Assembly (NCBI GenBank): GCA_017610205.1
Contig: JAFCCL010000006.1
Coordinates: 1 to 64,000 of the forward strand
Length of the DNA stretch: 64,000 bases
Direction of reading: 5' to 3'
DNA from: Candidatus Iainarchaeum sp.
GTDB lineage: Archaea; Iainarchaeota; Iainarchaeia; Iainarchaeales; GCA-2688035
The notes beneath the pieces were generated by a model. The model did not search any database and had not been told where the DNA came from. It saw only the letters and a program-made list of their open reading frames with translations. This document shows positions 9,768 to 19,802 of this stretch, piece after piece (the first letter of the stretch is position 1; each line of letters opens with the position of its first letter). Position numbers and translations under genes: made by a program.

Positions 9768-10529
9768 ATGTTTTACCTTATTGGAATTGGTTTGAAACCA
9801 GGGCATTTAACCCTTGAGGCAAAGGAAGCAATTGCCAAATGCAGTCGCGTGTTTTTGGATACTTATACTTCTGATTACAGTGAAGGCAAGATTGAGGAGC
9901 TAAAGCAATTGCTGGGAAAGGAAATAATTTCTTTGGACAGAAAGGGAATTGAGGATGGTTTTGAGCTTGTTCTCAGGCAGGCAAAGACCGAGGGTGAGGA
10001 TGTTGCCTTGCTTGTTTTTGGCAATGCCTTGAGTGCCACAACTCACATTCAGCTTTTGCTTGATGCAAAAAAACTTGGGCTTAAGGCAATTGCTTTGCCT
10101 GGAATTTCAATTTTTGATTTTGTTGGCTCTACTGGCTTGGACCAGTATCGTTTTGGTCGTGCCTGTACTATTGTTGCTCCAAAAGAAAATTATGCGCCCG
10201 AATCTTTTTATGATGTGATTGAATCAAATTTCAATGCAGGAATGCATACTTTTTGCCTTTTGGATATTGCTGCTGAAAAAGATTACAAGATGACTGTTGC
10301 AGAGGCTTTGTCAATTCTTGCAAAGATTGAAAAAAAGAAATGCAATGATATTTTACAAAAGGCAACCTTGGTTGGATTGTATGCCTTGGGTGGAAAAAAG
10401 CAGATGGTTAAGTCAGGTGATTTGGAGAAAATGCAGAGGAGCAGTTTTGCTTTGTTTCCCCAGTCTCTTGTAATTGCTGCTTCCCTAACTGACAAAGAAA
10501 AAGAGGCTTTGGGTAAATTGAATACCTGA
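9768..10529 (+). CDS. dphB: Diphthine synthase-like methyltransferase
   Basis: MFYLIGIGLKPGHLTLEAKEAI...LDTYTS...ATTH...GLDQYRFGR. Confidence 0.85.
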   Translation: MFYLIGIGLKPGHLTLEAKEAIAKCSRVFLDTYTSDYSEGKIEELKQLLGKEIISLDRKGIEDGFELVLRQAKTEGEDVALLVFGNALSATTHIQLLLDAKKLGLKAIALPGISIFDFVGSTGLDQYRFGRACTIVAPKENYAPESFYDVIESNFNAGMHTFCLLDIAAEKDYKMTVAEALSILAKIEKKKCNDILQKATLVGLYALGGKKQMVKSGDLEKMQRSSFALFPQSLVIAASLTDKEKEALGKLNT

Positions 10530-10554
10530 AAGGAAATTGTTTTTGGTGAATTAA

Positions 10555-10860
10555 ATGAGTAAAAAGAAAGAGGGGTCTGAATCTGTTGCTGAAAGGGCTG
10601 CAAAATACAGGAAGCTTACGGAAGCAGCTTTGCTAAAGGTTTCAGTAAAAGCATTTGCTGGAACAAGAGATTTTGCAAGGGCAAAAGACTTTATTTCAAT
10701 GGCCGAAAACTATTTGAATGATGGAAGGCATTTTGAGCAAAAAGGCGACAGTGCTTTGGCTCTTGCTGCTTTTTCTTATGCTCATGCATGGCTTGATGCA
10801 GGTGTCCGCGCAGGCTTTTTGGGCGGAAAAGGCGACAACAGGCTTTTTACTTTGCCTTGA
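10555..10860 (+). CDS. DUF357-family protein
   Basis: AKDFISMAENYLNDGRHFEQKGDSALALAAFSYAHAWLDAGVRAGFLG. Confidence 0.85.
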   Translation: MSKKKEGSESVAERAAKYRKLTEAALLKVSVKAFAGTRDFARAKDFISMAENYLNDGRHFEQKGDSALALAAFSYAHAWLDAGVRAGFLGGKGDNRLFTLP

Positions 10861-10906
10861 ATTTTGCAAATAATTAATAATTACCTTAAACAATAATACT
10901 ATTGTT

Positions 10907-11923
10907 ATGGCTAAGGTTGATTGGAAGAAAGTCGATTTAGAGACCTTTTTTGATGTGAATATAACTGGGAAATGTAATTTTCGATGTAAGTTTTGTACTA
11001 CAAAGTCGGAGAAACTTCCGAAGAAGCACATGGAGTTGCAGGAATTTAAGTGCCTGATTTTGGAAATTAAAAAGCTTTCAAAGCAGAATAAAAAGAACTA
11101 TGGAATTTGTGTTGCTGGTGGTGAGCCCTTTCTTAATCCAAATGCTGTTGAAATGATTGCCTTTGCAGTAAAACATTTGGGAAGAAGAAATGTTGAAGTA
11201 ACAACCAATCTTTCAAAATTTCCCCTGGATAAAAAAAAGGCAAAAGAGCTAATGCTAAAGATGGGGCGTCCAAAAATAAATTTTTCAATTGACAGGGAGC
11301 ATTTAAAATTTGGTAAGAGAATGCCTGAACGAATTAGGTCTGCCTGTATTGCTGCAAAAGAGTTGGCTGTTAAGGTTCATATAATAAATGTCACACAGAA
11401 TAAATATCAACAAGCACATCCTTGGCCAAAAGAAGTTGTACACATAATTCCTACATCCTTAAAAAAGAAAGCAGATATTAGGCTCGAACAATATTCTCAA
11501 TCGCAATTAAAACCTATTTAGGATTATCTGGAAAAAGCAGCTGCTGGCAAAAAATCGTTTTTTCCTGCGTATACAGTTTTAGAGTTTCCAATTCCAATGT
11601 TTGAAGAGTTTTCAGTTCCAATAAAATTGGGGTTTGCTCCTGGTGGAAAAGTTTATTTAGGAAATACACCAGATGCATTGCACTTTCCTCAACTTTCTGT
11701 TGGAAACTGGAGGCGAGAATCTTTGCAGAATGTTGTGAAGGTTAACGTTCCCTTTAAGAGAAATTTTCTAAAAAACTGGTTTGGTTATACAAGGAGAAGC
11801 CAAAAACTCAATCCCCCAAAATGGGGTTCGTTTGATATGCCCAACAAGAAAAAACAACAGTTTTTTGCCAAGGCTGCTTTGCGTCAATTCAAGCGGCAAA
11901 GGAAAAGGAGAACTGGCAGATAA
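10907..11923 (+). pseudogene. Radical SAM protein interrupted by an in-frame TAG (11519-11521)
   Basis: CNFRCKFCTTK + GGEPFLNP; after TAG the same frame continues DYLEKAAAGKKSFFPAYTVLEFPIPMFEEF... to 11923. Confidence 0.75.
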
Positions 11924-11978
11924 TGTTTCCTATCGCAAGTTTTATTAATCAAAAAAGTCTATTATTATCTGATTGCTT

Positions 11979-12461
11979 ATGGGCATTTATAACGGAAAAA
12001 GACCAAGTCTTAAATTCGATTTTGGTTTTGACTGGAACAAAGTCAAGTATCCTATTCTTGGAATTTCTGCTGTAATATTTGTTATTGCGGTAACATTTTT
12101 GCTTATTTTGCCTGCTTTGGAACCCAAGGCAATTTCTTTAGAGCTTGCTCCAAATCCCTTGGATTTGAAGGATGAAAGGACAAGCTTTTTGATTGTGTCA
12201 ATTAACAATGTAACAGGTGCAACGGCTGAAAACGTTGTTATTTCTGTTGAAACAGAGGCAAGCGATGCCATTTCAATCTTTCCTGCAACAAGGAAAATTC
12301 CGACCCTGGGCAAGGGTGAGAAAAGGACACTGAACCCGTTTGCAATAAGTCCAAATCCTGCTTCGCCTGTTTACAGCGGAACCTATTTCCTTACAATTTC
12401 CACAGAAATAAATGGGCAGGTCTTCTCAGAACAGATTGCCTTTGAATTAAAAGCAGTATAA
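11979..12461 (+). CDS. Membrane-anchored hypothetical protein (CARDB-like ectodomain)
   Basis: Single TM then beta-rich SLELAPNPLDLKDERTSFLIVSINNVTGATAENVVISVE. Confidence 0.6.
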   Translation: MGIYNGKRPSLKFDFGFDWNKVKYPILGISAVIFVIAVTFLLILPALEPKAISLELAPNPLDLKDERTSFLIVSINNVTGATAENVVISVETEASDAISIFPATRKIPTLGKGEKRTLNPFAISPNPASPVYSGTYFLTISTEINGQVFSEQIAFELKAV

Positions 12462-12476
12462 AATAGGTTTTAGTTT

Positions 12477-12917
12477 ATGAAACAAAGGACTTGGGAACAG
12501 TATTACTCAGACATAACAAAACTCACCGAACGCCTTGGTGTTTACAGGCCTGACATAATTGTGCCAAGTATGCTTGGTGGTCTTATACCAGGAGCAATAA
12601 TGGCAAAACAGCTTGGTATAAAGGATATAAGGCCAATAGATATAGAGCGTGAAGGTAATGTTCGGCGTTTAGTTTATGATGTGCATGGAAGCATTGCAGG
12701 TAAAAAAGTTTTGCTTGTTGAAGATGATTTGCCTACAGGAAAGGGTCCGGCAGTTGTTAAAAAAATATTTGAAGAAAGGGGTGCTGAAGTAAAAATTGCA
12801 TCTGTTTATGTTTGTTCAGTTAGCAAGCCGATTGTTGATTTCTATTCTTCTGTTTGCAAAAATTTACCCGACTATCCCTGGAAAAAATTTCATGCAGGAA
12901 ACAGGCTAAGAAAATAA
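12477..12917 (+). CDS. Phosphoribosyltransferase family protein
   Basis: KVLLVEDDLPTGKGPAVVKKIFEERGAE PRPP-binding motif. Confidence 0.82.
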   Translation: MKQRTWEQYYSDITKLTERLGVYRPDIIVPSMLGGLIPGAIMAKQLGIKDIRPIDIEREGNVRRLVYDVHGSIAGKKVLLVEDDLPTGKGPAVVKKIFEERGAEVKIASVYVCSVSKPIVDFYSSVCKNLPDYPWKKFHAGNRLRK

Positions 12918-12926
12918 TGTTTTTTT

Positions 12927-13199
12927 TTAGAATTCAATTGAAAATTCTTTAAATTTTTTTGTTTCCTTTCGCCATTCAACTTTTACTTCTTCAACGTTTC
13001 CAAGGCAAGGTCCTTTTTTTAGAATTTCTATAAGCAGTTCAAGATTTTCTTTACTTCCCTGTGCCACAATTTCCACTTTTTCGCCTGGAACATTTTTCAC
13101 AAAACCATTTAATCCAAGTTTTCTTGCCTTTTGCACGGTAAAATACCTGAATCCAACACCATGAACCCTTCCAAAAACCAAAGCATTTATTTCTGCCAT
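12927..13199 (-). CDS. Acylphosphatase
   Basis: VFGRVHGVGFRYFTVQKARKLGLNGFVKNVPGEKVEIVAQG. Confidence 0.93.
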   Translation of the reverse strand: MAEINALVFGRVHGVGFRYFTVQKARKLGLNGFVKNVPGEKVEIVAQGSKENLELLIEILKKGPCLGNVEEVKVEWRKETKKFKEFSIEF

Positions 13200-13272
13200 T
13201 TAACCATTAAACTTATTAATATAAACTTTATATTCTTTCCTTAATCAGTTATTTGAAACAGAGGACTTTTTT

Positions 13273-13830
13273 ATGACCTTAAAAGAGATAAGATTGCATG
13301 GAAGAGGTGGACAGGGCGCAGTAACAAGCACTCAGGTTCTTGCAATTGCCGCATTTCACGATGGAAAATACAGCCAGGCGTTTCCAAATTTTGGGGTTGA
13401 AAGAACAGGAGCGCCTGTTGAAAGTTATGTGAGAATTGACGAAAAGCCTGTAAATCTAAGGCAGCATGTTTACGATCCAGATTATGTGATTGTGCTTGAC
13501 ACCTCGCTTATTGATGACGTTGACGTGACAAAAGGTCTGCAAAAAAACGGAATTGTAATTGTAAACAGCGACAAAAATGCCGCAGAGCTTAAGAAAAAGC
13601 TTGGAAATTTTAACATTCATTCAATTAACATTACCAAAATTGCATTGGACATAATTGGCAAGCCATTTGTAAACATTGCCTCGCTTGGAGCCTTCTGTGC
13701 CTTAAGCAAGGAAGTTTCATTGGAAGCATTGAACAAGGCAATTGATGAATTGTTTACTGCAAAAGGAAAGGCTGCAGTGGCAGAGCTGAACAAAAAGGCG
13801 GCAAAAGCAGTTGCCGAAGTATGCAAGTGA
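13273..13830 (+). CDS. porC: Pyruvate/2-oxoacid:ferredoxin oxidoreductase gamma subunit
   Basis: IRLHGRGGQGAVTSTQVLAIAAFHDGKYSQAFPNFGVERTGAPV. Confidence 0.93.
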   Translation: MTLKEIRLHGRGGQGAVTSTQVLAIAAFHDGKYSQAFPNFGVERTGAPVESYVRIDEKPVNLRQHVYDPDYVIVLDTSLIDDVDVTKGLQKNGIVIVNSDKNAAELKKKLGNFNIHSINITKIALDIIGKPFVNIASLGAFCALSKEVSLEALNKAIDELFTAKGKAAVAELNKKAAKAVAEVCK

Positions 13831-13835
13831 TTTTT

Positions 13836-14132
13836 ATGGCAAAGGTTACAGTAAAAAAGAAAAAAGAGAAATTTACTCCAGGTGCAGTTGTTACAGAACC
13901 TGCAAGCAGCCTGAAAAACAAGACAGGTGACTGGCGAACTTTCAGACCAATAATTAATCAGGAAAAATGCATCAAGTGCTATTTATGCTGGCAGTACTGC
14001 CCTGATTCAGCAATAAGAATTGACGAAAAAACAGGAAAGGTTTATGTTGATTACACCTATTGCAAGGGCTGCCTTATCTGCATGCACCAATGCCCTGCAA
14101 AGGCAATAACCAAAGAGGTTGAAAAGAAATGA
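13836..14132 (+). CDS. porD: 2-oxoacid:ferredoxin oxidoreductase delta subunit (2x4Fe-4S)
   Basis: CIKCYLCWQYCPDSAI...CKGCLICMHQCPAKAI. Confidence 0.93.
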   Translation: MAKVTVKKKKEKFTPGAVVTEPASSLKNKTGDWRTFRPIINQEKCIKCYLCWQYCPDSAIRIDEKTGKVYVDYTYCKGCLICMHQCPAKAITKEVEKK

Positions 14133-15274
14133 CAAAAAAAGTTGAAGAAGCTTCACTGGCAATTGCTACCGCCGTAAAATTATCTCGGGTGCAAGTTTGT
14201 CCAATGTATCCAATTACTCCTTCAACTCATGTGCCTGAAAAAATTGCTGAATACATTGCGAATGGAGAGTTTGATGCAACGCTTATTGATGTTGAGTCAG
14301 AGCATAGTGCAGCTTCAGCATTTCTTGGTTCTGTTGCTACTGGGTGCCGAACTTTTACAGCAACAGCAAGCCAGGGCCTTGCATTAATGTACGAAATTTT
14401 GCCAATCATAAGCGGAATGAGGTTTCCTGGAGTAATGGCTGTGGCAAACCGTGCTCTAAGTGCTCCAATAAGCATTTGGAATGACCACAGCGATGCAGTA
14501 AGCACAAGAGACCAGGGCTGGATTCAATTATGGGTTGAAAGCAGCCAGGAAGCGCTTGATACAATAATTCAGGGCTTTTTGATAAGCGAAGACAGCAAAG
14601 TGCAGTTGCCGTTAATGGTTAATTTTGACGGATTTACCTTATCTCATGTGTTTGAACCAGTTGACATACCATCACAGGCAGAAGTTGACAAATTCCTGCC
14701 AAAATTCAAACCTGTTTTCAAACTTGATGTAAAAAAGCCAATGACCTTTGGGCCAATAGGCTTTCCTGACTCCTTTATGCATTTCAAAAAACAACAACAG
14801 AACGCAATGATAAATGCACTTGAAGTGGTAAAAAAGGCAAATTCTTCCTTCAAAAAATCTTTTGGACGTTCTTATGGTGACGGGCTGCTTGACCTTTACA
14901 AAATGACGGGTGCAGAATATGCGGTAATTGGGATGGGAACATTATGCGGAACTGCAAAGGTTGCAATTGACAAGCTTAGAAAAGAAGGCAAAAAAGTTGG
15001 CTTGATTAGAATAAGATGTCTGAGGCCTTTTCCTGAAAAAGAACTGCAGAACGCAATCAAAAACCTCAAAGCAGTTGCAGTGCTTGACAGGCATATTTCT
15101 TTAGGTCAGGAAGGTCCTTTGTTTACTGACATCAGAAGCGCAATCTACTGCAATGACATTACAATCAACAGCTATATTGCAGGACTTGGAGGAATGGACA
15201 TAACAGTATCGCATTTTGAAAAGGTTTTCAAAGATTTGGCTCAGGGAAAGCAAAAAGGAGAGTGGCTTTTTTGA
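14129..15274 (+). CDS. porA: 2-oxoacid:ferredoxin oxidoreductase alpha subunit
   Basis: [15 protein letters not shown]...[32 protein letters not shown]. Confidence 0.94.
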   Translation: MTKKVEEASLAIATAVKLSRVQVCPMYPITPSTHVPEKIAEYIANGEFDATLIDVESEHSAASAFLGSVATGCRTFTATASQGLALMYEILPIISGMRFPGVMAVANRALSAPISIWNDHSDAVSTRDQGWIQLWVESSQEALDTIIQGFLISEDSKVQLPLMVNFDGFTLSHVFEPVDIPSQAEVDKFLPKFKPVFKLDVKKPMTFGPIGFPDSFMHFKKQQQNAMINALEVVKKANSSFKKSFGRSYGDGLLDLYKMTGAEYAVIGMGTLCGTAKVAIDKLRKEGKKVGLIRIRCLRPFPEKELQNAIKNLKAVAVLDRHISLGQEGPLFTDIRSAIYCNDITINSYIAGLGGMDITVSHFEKVFKDLAQGKQKGEWLF

Positions 15275-17325
15275 CTGAAAAAATGGTTAAAGGCCTGGCA
15301 AAGGAAAGGCTGATTAAAGGGCTTCCTTACAAAGAATACTTTGTTTCAGGCCACAGAGCATGTGCTGGATGCGGAGAAGCACTGATGATAAGGCATGTTG
15401 TAAAGGCAGCCGGCCCAAACACAATTGCAGTAATGGCAACAGGCTGCATGGAGGTTATTTCAACACCGTACCCTGAAACATCCTGGGCAATTCCCTGGAT
15501 TCACGGAGCCTTTGAAAACAATTCGGCAATTGCTTCAGGCATTGACGTTGCATTAAAAAAGCAGGGCAAAAGGGATAAAACAAATTTGCTTGTTTTTGGC
15601 GGTGACGGGGCAAGCTTTGACATTGGCTTTGGCGCACTAAGCGGAGCACTTGAAAGGGGCGACAAATTCACCTATGTTTGCACCGACAATGAAGCTTATA
15701 TGAATTGCCTTGCGTTTGACTCACTGATAATGACAAAAGATGGCCTGAAAAAAATTACTGATATTGAAGTAGGGGATTTGGTTTATGCTTTAAGCCAAAA
15801 GAGCCATAAACTTGTTTTGAAAAAGTGCACAGGTGTTTTCGACAATGGCAAAAAAAGGGTTTTTGAAATAAATACCTATTCGCAAACTATAAAAGCAACC
15901 GGAAACCACCCCTTCCTGGTTTTGAAGAGAAATGGAAGGGGAAAACAAAGTGAGCTTGTTTGGAAAAAAGTCGATGAATTGCGGCCAGGAGACAAGGTTG
16001 TTGCCCTTAAGCAAGGATTGGATGGAAAGCCCTATACCTTTCCAAAAATACAATTGTCCAAAAAGGGAGATTATAAAGTGAACAAAATCAGGGCGGTAAA
16101 AATCCCAAAAAAGTCTTCAGTGAATTTAATGAAACTGCTTGGATTGTATGTTGGAGACGGATGGACAAGGGTTGTAAAAGCAGAGCTCGGCTTTGCAGTG
16201 CCGCTTGGCAATAAGGCAAGAAAGCCTGCAAAACAACTAATTAAGAGCGTGTTTGGTGTTGGCTCAATAAGGGAAACGAAGAACGAAGTCTTTCTGGATT
16301 CCATAAATGCTGTTAAGTTCATTGACTCTCTTGGTTTTGGCAAAGGGGCAAAAAACAAGCTTATTCCAGCCTGGGTGTTTTCACTTCCCTTTAACGAGAA
16401 GAAAGCCTTTGTTGAAGGATTACTGCTCTCTGATGGTTACAAAACAGGCAACAGTTTCAGGTATGTTTCTGCCAGCAAAGAGCTGCTTAGGACTTTAAGG
16501 TTACTATTGCAGACAATGAACATTCGCGCTGGCAAAATCCATCAGCAATCTAAGAGCAAGGGGACAATGGTTGTTTACAGGAACCTAAAAAAGACTTCAA
16601 CTTACGGGTATGTATGTTTCAGCTTAAAGAAAGGGGCGAGCCAGAAATACAAATCCCAAAACAAATACCGGGATTTCCTTTACGGGAACAAAAACTTTGA
16701 GATGAAAGTGATAAAGTCAATAAAAAGGAAGCAAGTTGAGCCAACCCTTGACTTGCGGGTTGAAGGAGAGCACAATTTTATTGCAAACGGAATTGTTGTC
16801 CACAATACTGGAATTCAGAGAAGCGGTGGCACTCCATTGTATGCAAGCACTACAACAAGCCCTGCCGGCTCAAAGGTTTGTGGAAAGCAGGAGCCAAAAA
16901 AACCATTGCCGTTTATTGTTGCCTCACACGGCATAAAATATGTTGCCACCGCAACGCCTGTAAACATTTTTGATTTGCATAAAAAGGTCAAAAAGGCTTT
17001 GGCAACGCCCCATACCTCTTACATTCACGCATTCAGCGTTTGCCCTGTTGGCTGGTATACCAAACCAGAGGCAACAATTGAAATTGCAAAGCTTGCAGTA
17101 AACACAAGGGTTTTCCCATTGTATGAAATAGAAGACGGAGTCCTTACATTTACTCAAAGAATTGAAAAAGAAAAGGCAACACCAGTGCTTGATTACCTCA
17201 AAGTTCAGGGGCGCTTTAAGCACTTAAAGCCAGAACAGGTCAAAAAGATTCAGGAATATGTTGACACAAGATACGATTTCCTTTTAGGAATTGAAGGAAA
17301 AAAAGCTTTTGACTGTTTGTTCTAA
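15262..17325 (+). CDS. porB: 2-oxoacid:ferredoxin oxidoreductase beta subunit, intein-containing precursor
   Basis: [11 protein letters not shown]...[35 protein letters not shown]|intein|[16 protein letters not shown]. Confidence 0.93.
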   Translation: MAFLTEKMVKGLAKERLIKGLPYKEYFVSGHRACAGCGEALMIRHVVKAAGPNTIAVMATGCMEVISTPYPETSWAIPWIHGAFENNSAIASGIDVALKKQGKRDKTNLLVFGGDGASFDIGFGALSGALERGDKFTYVCTDNEAYMNCLAFDSLIMTKDGLKKITDIEVGDLVYALSQKSHKLVLKKCTGVFDNGKKRVFEINTYSQTIKATGNHPFLVLKRNGRGKQSELVWKKVDELRPGDKVVALKQGLDGKPYTFPKIQLSKKGDYKVNKIRAVKIPKKSSVNLMKLLGLYVGDGWTRVVKAELGFAVPLGNKARKPAKQLIKSVFGVGSIRETKNEVFLDSINAVKFIDSLGFGKGAKNKLIPAWVFSLPFNEKKAFVEGLLLSDGYKTGNSFRYVSASKELLRTLRLLLQTMNIRAGKIHQQSKSKGTMVVYRNLKKTSTYGYVCFSLKKGASQKYKSQNKYRDFLYGNKNFEMKVIKSIKRKQVEPTLDLRVEGEHNFIANGIVVHNTGIQRSGGTPLYASTTTSPAGSKVCGKQEPKKPLPFIVASHGIKYVATATPVNIFDLHKKVKKALATPHTSYIHAFSVCPVGWYTKPEATIEIAKLAVNTRVFPLYEIEDGVLTFTQRIEKEKATPVLDYLKVQGRFKHLKPEQVKKIQEYVDTRYDFLLGIEGKKAFDCLF
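15706..16806 (+). mobile_element. LAGLIDADG homing-endonuclease intein in PorB (367 codons)
   Basis: Block [28 protein letters not shown]; block [19 protein letters not shown] and [11 protein letters not shown]-terminus [12 protein letters not shown]. Confidence 0.95.
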
Positions 17326-17657
17326 TTTCTTTTTTGTTTTGCCTCATCAGCTTTTAGTTTTTCCATCTGATTTATGATTTTTCCTATCAAGTTTCTGGCT
17401 TGATAGTGAGTTCCCTGTCTGATATTACTTCTTGTAAGTTTTGAAAGTTTTTCCAAAGCCATTTTTAACTCAGGTTTTTTCATGCTAAAAACAGATTCTT
17501 TAACAATGCCTATATTTCTTAAAAGACTTTGTTCAGGACCAGTAAAATGGTCCTTCTTAGCTGTTTCACCACGTACTTTTTGCCCGCTTCTGCTTCTTCC
17601 ACTTGCTCCAGCTGTTCTATTCAATCTTGATTTGTAAGATGACCTATTATGTTTCAT
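17322..17657 (-). CDS. Small basic hypothetical protein
   Basis: ORF between convergent/divergent genes, Lys/Arg-rich. Confidence 0.5.
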   Translation of the reverse strand: MKHNRSSYKSRLNRTAGASGRSRSGQKVRGETAKKDHFTGPEQSLLRNIGIVKESVFSMKKPELKMALEKLSKLTRSNIRQGTHYQARNLIGKIINQMEKLKADEAKQKRN

Positions 17658-17706
17658 TTCAAAAAATCTCCTGAACTAATTATGTTCTTTTGATTTATTA
17701 ATATTC

Positions 17707-18282
17707 TCAAAACCTGTCCTTGTGCAGCACTTCTTTTAGGCTTCTTTTTGGAACGTGCAGTTCGCCTTTTTTGTCAATCCAGTAATCCAGGTTTTTGGTT
17801 GCTTTTTCAACAACTGGCTTTTCCGCAGGAAAGCCCAATGCAACAACAAGGGAAACATTAAACTCGTTTGGAATTCCAAGAACGCCCTTAATGCGTTCCC
17901 TTTCAATTGCTCCCTGAATGCAGCTTCCAACTCCTTTCTCCCAGGCAGTTAGGACAATTGCCTCTGCTGCAATTCCGACATCCATTCCAATATACTTTTC
18001 ATCAGACTTTTCCTTGTTTGCAAGGATTGCAATAAATGCCTTTGGCTCCTCTCCCTCTTTTCTTCCCTTTTGCTTTACAACACCGCCAAAGCAGACAGCT
18101 TCATTCATTCTTTGCACTTGTTCCCCCCCATTTACAATTACAAAGTCAAGTGGCTGCGTGTTTCTTGCAGTAGGACTCAATCTTGCTGCGTTAACGCAAT
18201 TTTTAAGCAGGGAAAAAGGAACCGGTTTCATCTGAAACCTTCTAATAGTGTGCCTTTTCAGAATATTTGAATAACTGCCCAT
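17707..18282 (-). CDS. Nitroreductase family protein
   Basis: HTIRRFQMKPVPFSLLKNCVNAARLSPTARNTQPLDFVIV. Confidence 0.9.
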   Translation of the reverse strand: MGSYSNILKRHTIRRFQMKPVPFSLLKNCVNAARLSPTARNTQPLDFVIVNGGEQVQRMNEAVCFGGVVKQKGRKEGEEPKAFIAILANKEKSDEKYIGMDVGIAAEAIVLTAWEKGVGSCIQGAIERERIKGVLGIPNEFNVSLVVALGFPAEKPVVEKATKNLDYWIDKKGELHVPKRSLKEVLHKDRF

Positions 18283-18349
18283 AAGTATATTCTTTTATAA
18301 GAAAAAGTTAATAATCTAAATGATTGTTTATTTATTGGAGGTAATTGCT

Positions 18350-18757
18350 ATGGCAGACCAGAAAAAAGAAGAAGAGGAAATTGAAGATGACCTTGACGAA
18401 GACGAGGAAATAGACGATGAGGAAATTGATGGCAATGAAGGGGTTGACGACAGTGATGTGCCAGAAGAGGAAAAAGTAGTTGAAGAGCAGCAGGAAAAGG
18501 ATATTGCAGAAAAGGAAACAGACGACATCTACAACAGGGAAGAAAGGAAAGAACAGCTTAAAGAGGATGAAATAAGCCCTGCGGAAGCTGGATTTATGCA
18601 AGGGCACGAAGACTACAAAGAAGGAACTTGTAATACCTGCGGAAAACAAATTGACCCGGAAAAAACCGTTGAAAAAGAGGTTAATGGCAAGCTTTTGACA
18701 TTTTGCTCGGAAAAATGCGCCGAGTTTTTTGAGAGAAGAAAAGCAGGCCTTCGCTGA
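18350..18757 (+). CDS. Acidic protein with C-terminal TRASH/YHS-like zinc finger
   Basis: Asp/Glu-rich N-terminus, then CNTCGKQIDPEKTVEKEVNGKLLTFCSEKCAEFFERR; SD ggaggt upstream. Confidence 0.7.
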   Translation: MADQKKEEEEIEDDLDEDEEIDDEEIDGNEGVDDSDVPEEEKVVEEQQEKDIAEKETDDIYNREERKEQLKEDEISPAEAGFMQGHEDYKEGTCNTCGKQIDPEKTVEKEVNGKLLTFCSEKCAEFFERRKAGLR

Positions 18758-18766
18758 ATACTCCAC

Positions 18767-19777
18767 GTGATTGTATTGGAAAACCAGAAAATTGCAGAAA
18801 TTTTCTACAAAATTGCAGACTTGCTTGAAATTCAAGGAGTAAAATGGAAGCCACGTGCTTACAGGGCTGCGGCAAGCGCAATTGAATCAATGCCAACACC
18901 TGTTGAAGAAATTTATCAACAAGACGGGTTAAAGGCACTGGATGAAATTCCTGGTGTTGGAGAACACATTTCAAAAAAAATTGAAGAGCTTGTAAAAACA
19001 GGCAGGTTGTGTTATTTTGAAAAGCTCAAAAAAAGTTCTCCAGTAAGCCCTGCATTGCTTGATACCATTCCAGGTCTTGGTCCAAAAAAACTCAAGTCCT
19101 TGTATGAAAAGCTTGCAATATCAACATTGCAGGATTTAAAAAAAGCCGCTAAAAAACACCAGATTAGCAAAATCGCAGGCTTTGCTGAAAAAAGCGAGCA
19201 GGAAATTTTAAAAGCTCTTGAAAAAAACGGAGTGAAAAGCGACAGACTTCCTTTTTCCACCGCTCTGCCAATTGCAAACAAACTTGTGGCGGCAATTAAA
19301 AAAACCCATTCAGTTGAAAAAGTTGAAACTGCAGGGAGCTTTCGGAGAAAGAAGCCAACTATTGGAGACCTTGACATTCTTGTTTCCTCAAAAAAACCGG
19401 CAATTGTTGCAAAAGCAATTGTTTCAATGCCAACTGTAAAAAAGGTTCTTGCTTCAGGCGAAAAAAAGACAAGCATTGTGTTGAAAAATGATTTGCAGGT
19501 TGATTTTAGAGTTGTAAAAAAAGAGCAGTGGGGTTCTGCATTGCAATACTTTACAGGAAGCAAGAATCATTCAATTGCCTTAAGGAAAATTGCGATAAAA
19601 AAAGGGTTCAAGCTAAACGAGTATGGTGTATTTGATAAAGCTGGAAGAGTTGTTGCAAGCAAAACAGAGAAAGATGTTTACAATGCACTTGGAATGGATT
19701 ACATCCTGCCAGAACTTCGTGAAAACAAGGGCGAAATAGAAGCAGCAATTAAATCCTTTGATAAAAGAAAAAACTAA
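18767..19777 (+). CDS. polX: Family X DNA polymerase core lacking a PHP domain
   Basis: HhH repeats IPGVGEHISKKIEEL; GSFRRKKPTIGDLDILVSS; ends after thumb region at 336 aa. Confidence 0.88.
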   Translation: MIVLENQKIAEIFYKIADLLEIQGVKWKPRAYRAAASAIESMPTPVEEIYQQDGLKALDEIPGVGEHISKKIEELVKTGRLCYFEKLKKSSPVSPALLDTIPGLGPKKLKSLYEKLAISTLQDLKKAAKKHQISKIAGFAEKSEQEILKALEKNGVKSDRLPFSTALPIANKLVAAIKKTHSVEKVETAGSFRRKKPTIGDLDILVSSKKPAIVAKAIVSMPTVKKVLASGEKKTSIVLKNDLQVDFRVVKKEQWGSALQYFTGSKNHSIALRKIAIKKGFKLNEYGVFDKAGRVVASKTEKDVYNALGMDYILPELRENKGEIEAAIKSFDKRKN

Positions 19778-19802
19778 TCTATTAAAGAAAAAACCAACAA
19801 GT

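Noticed and set aside
10907-11923. Pyrrolysine decoding of TAG in the radical SAM gene
   Set aside because: TAG terminates other clear genes here (nucS, scpB, mazG-like), and no pyl gene is visible in the window; kept only as an interrupted gene.
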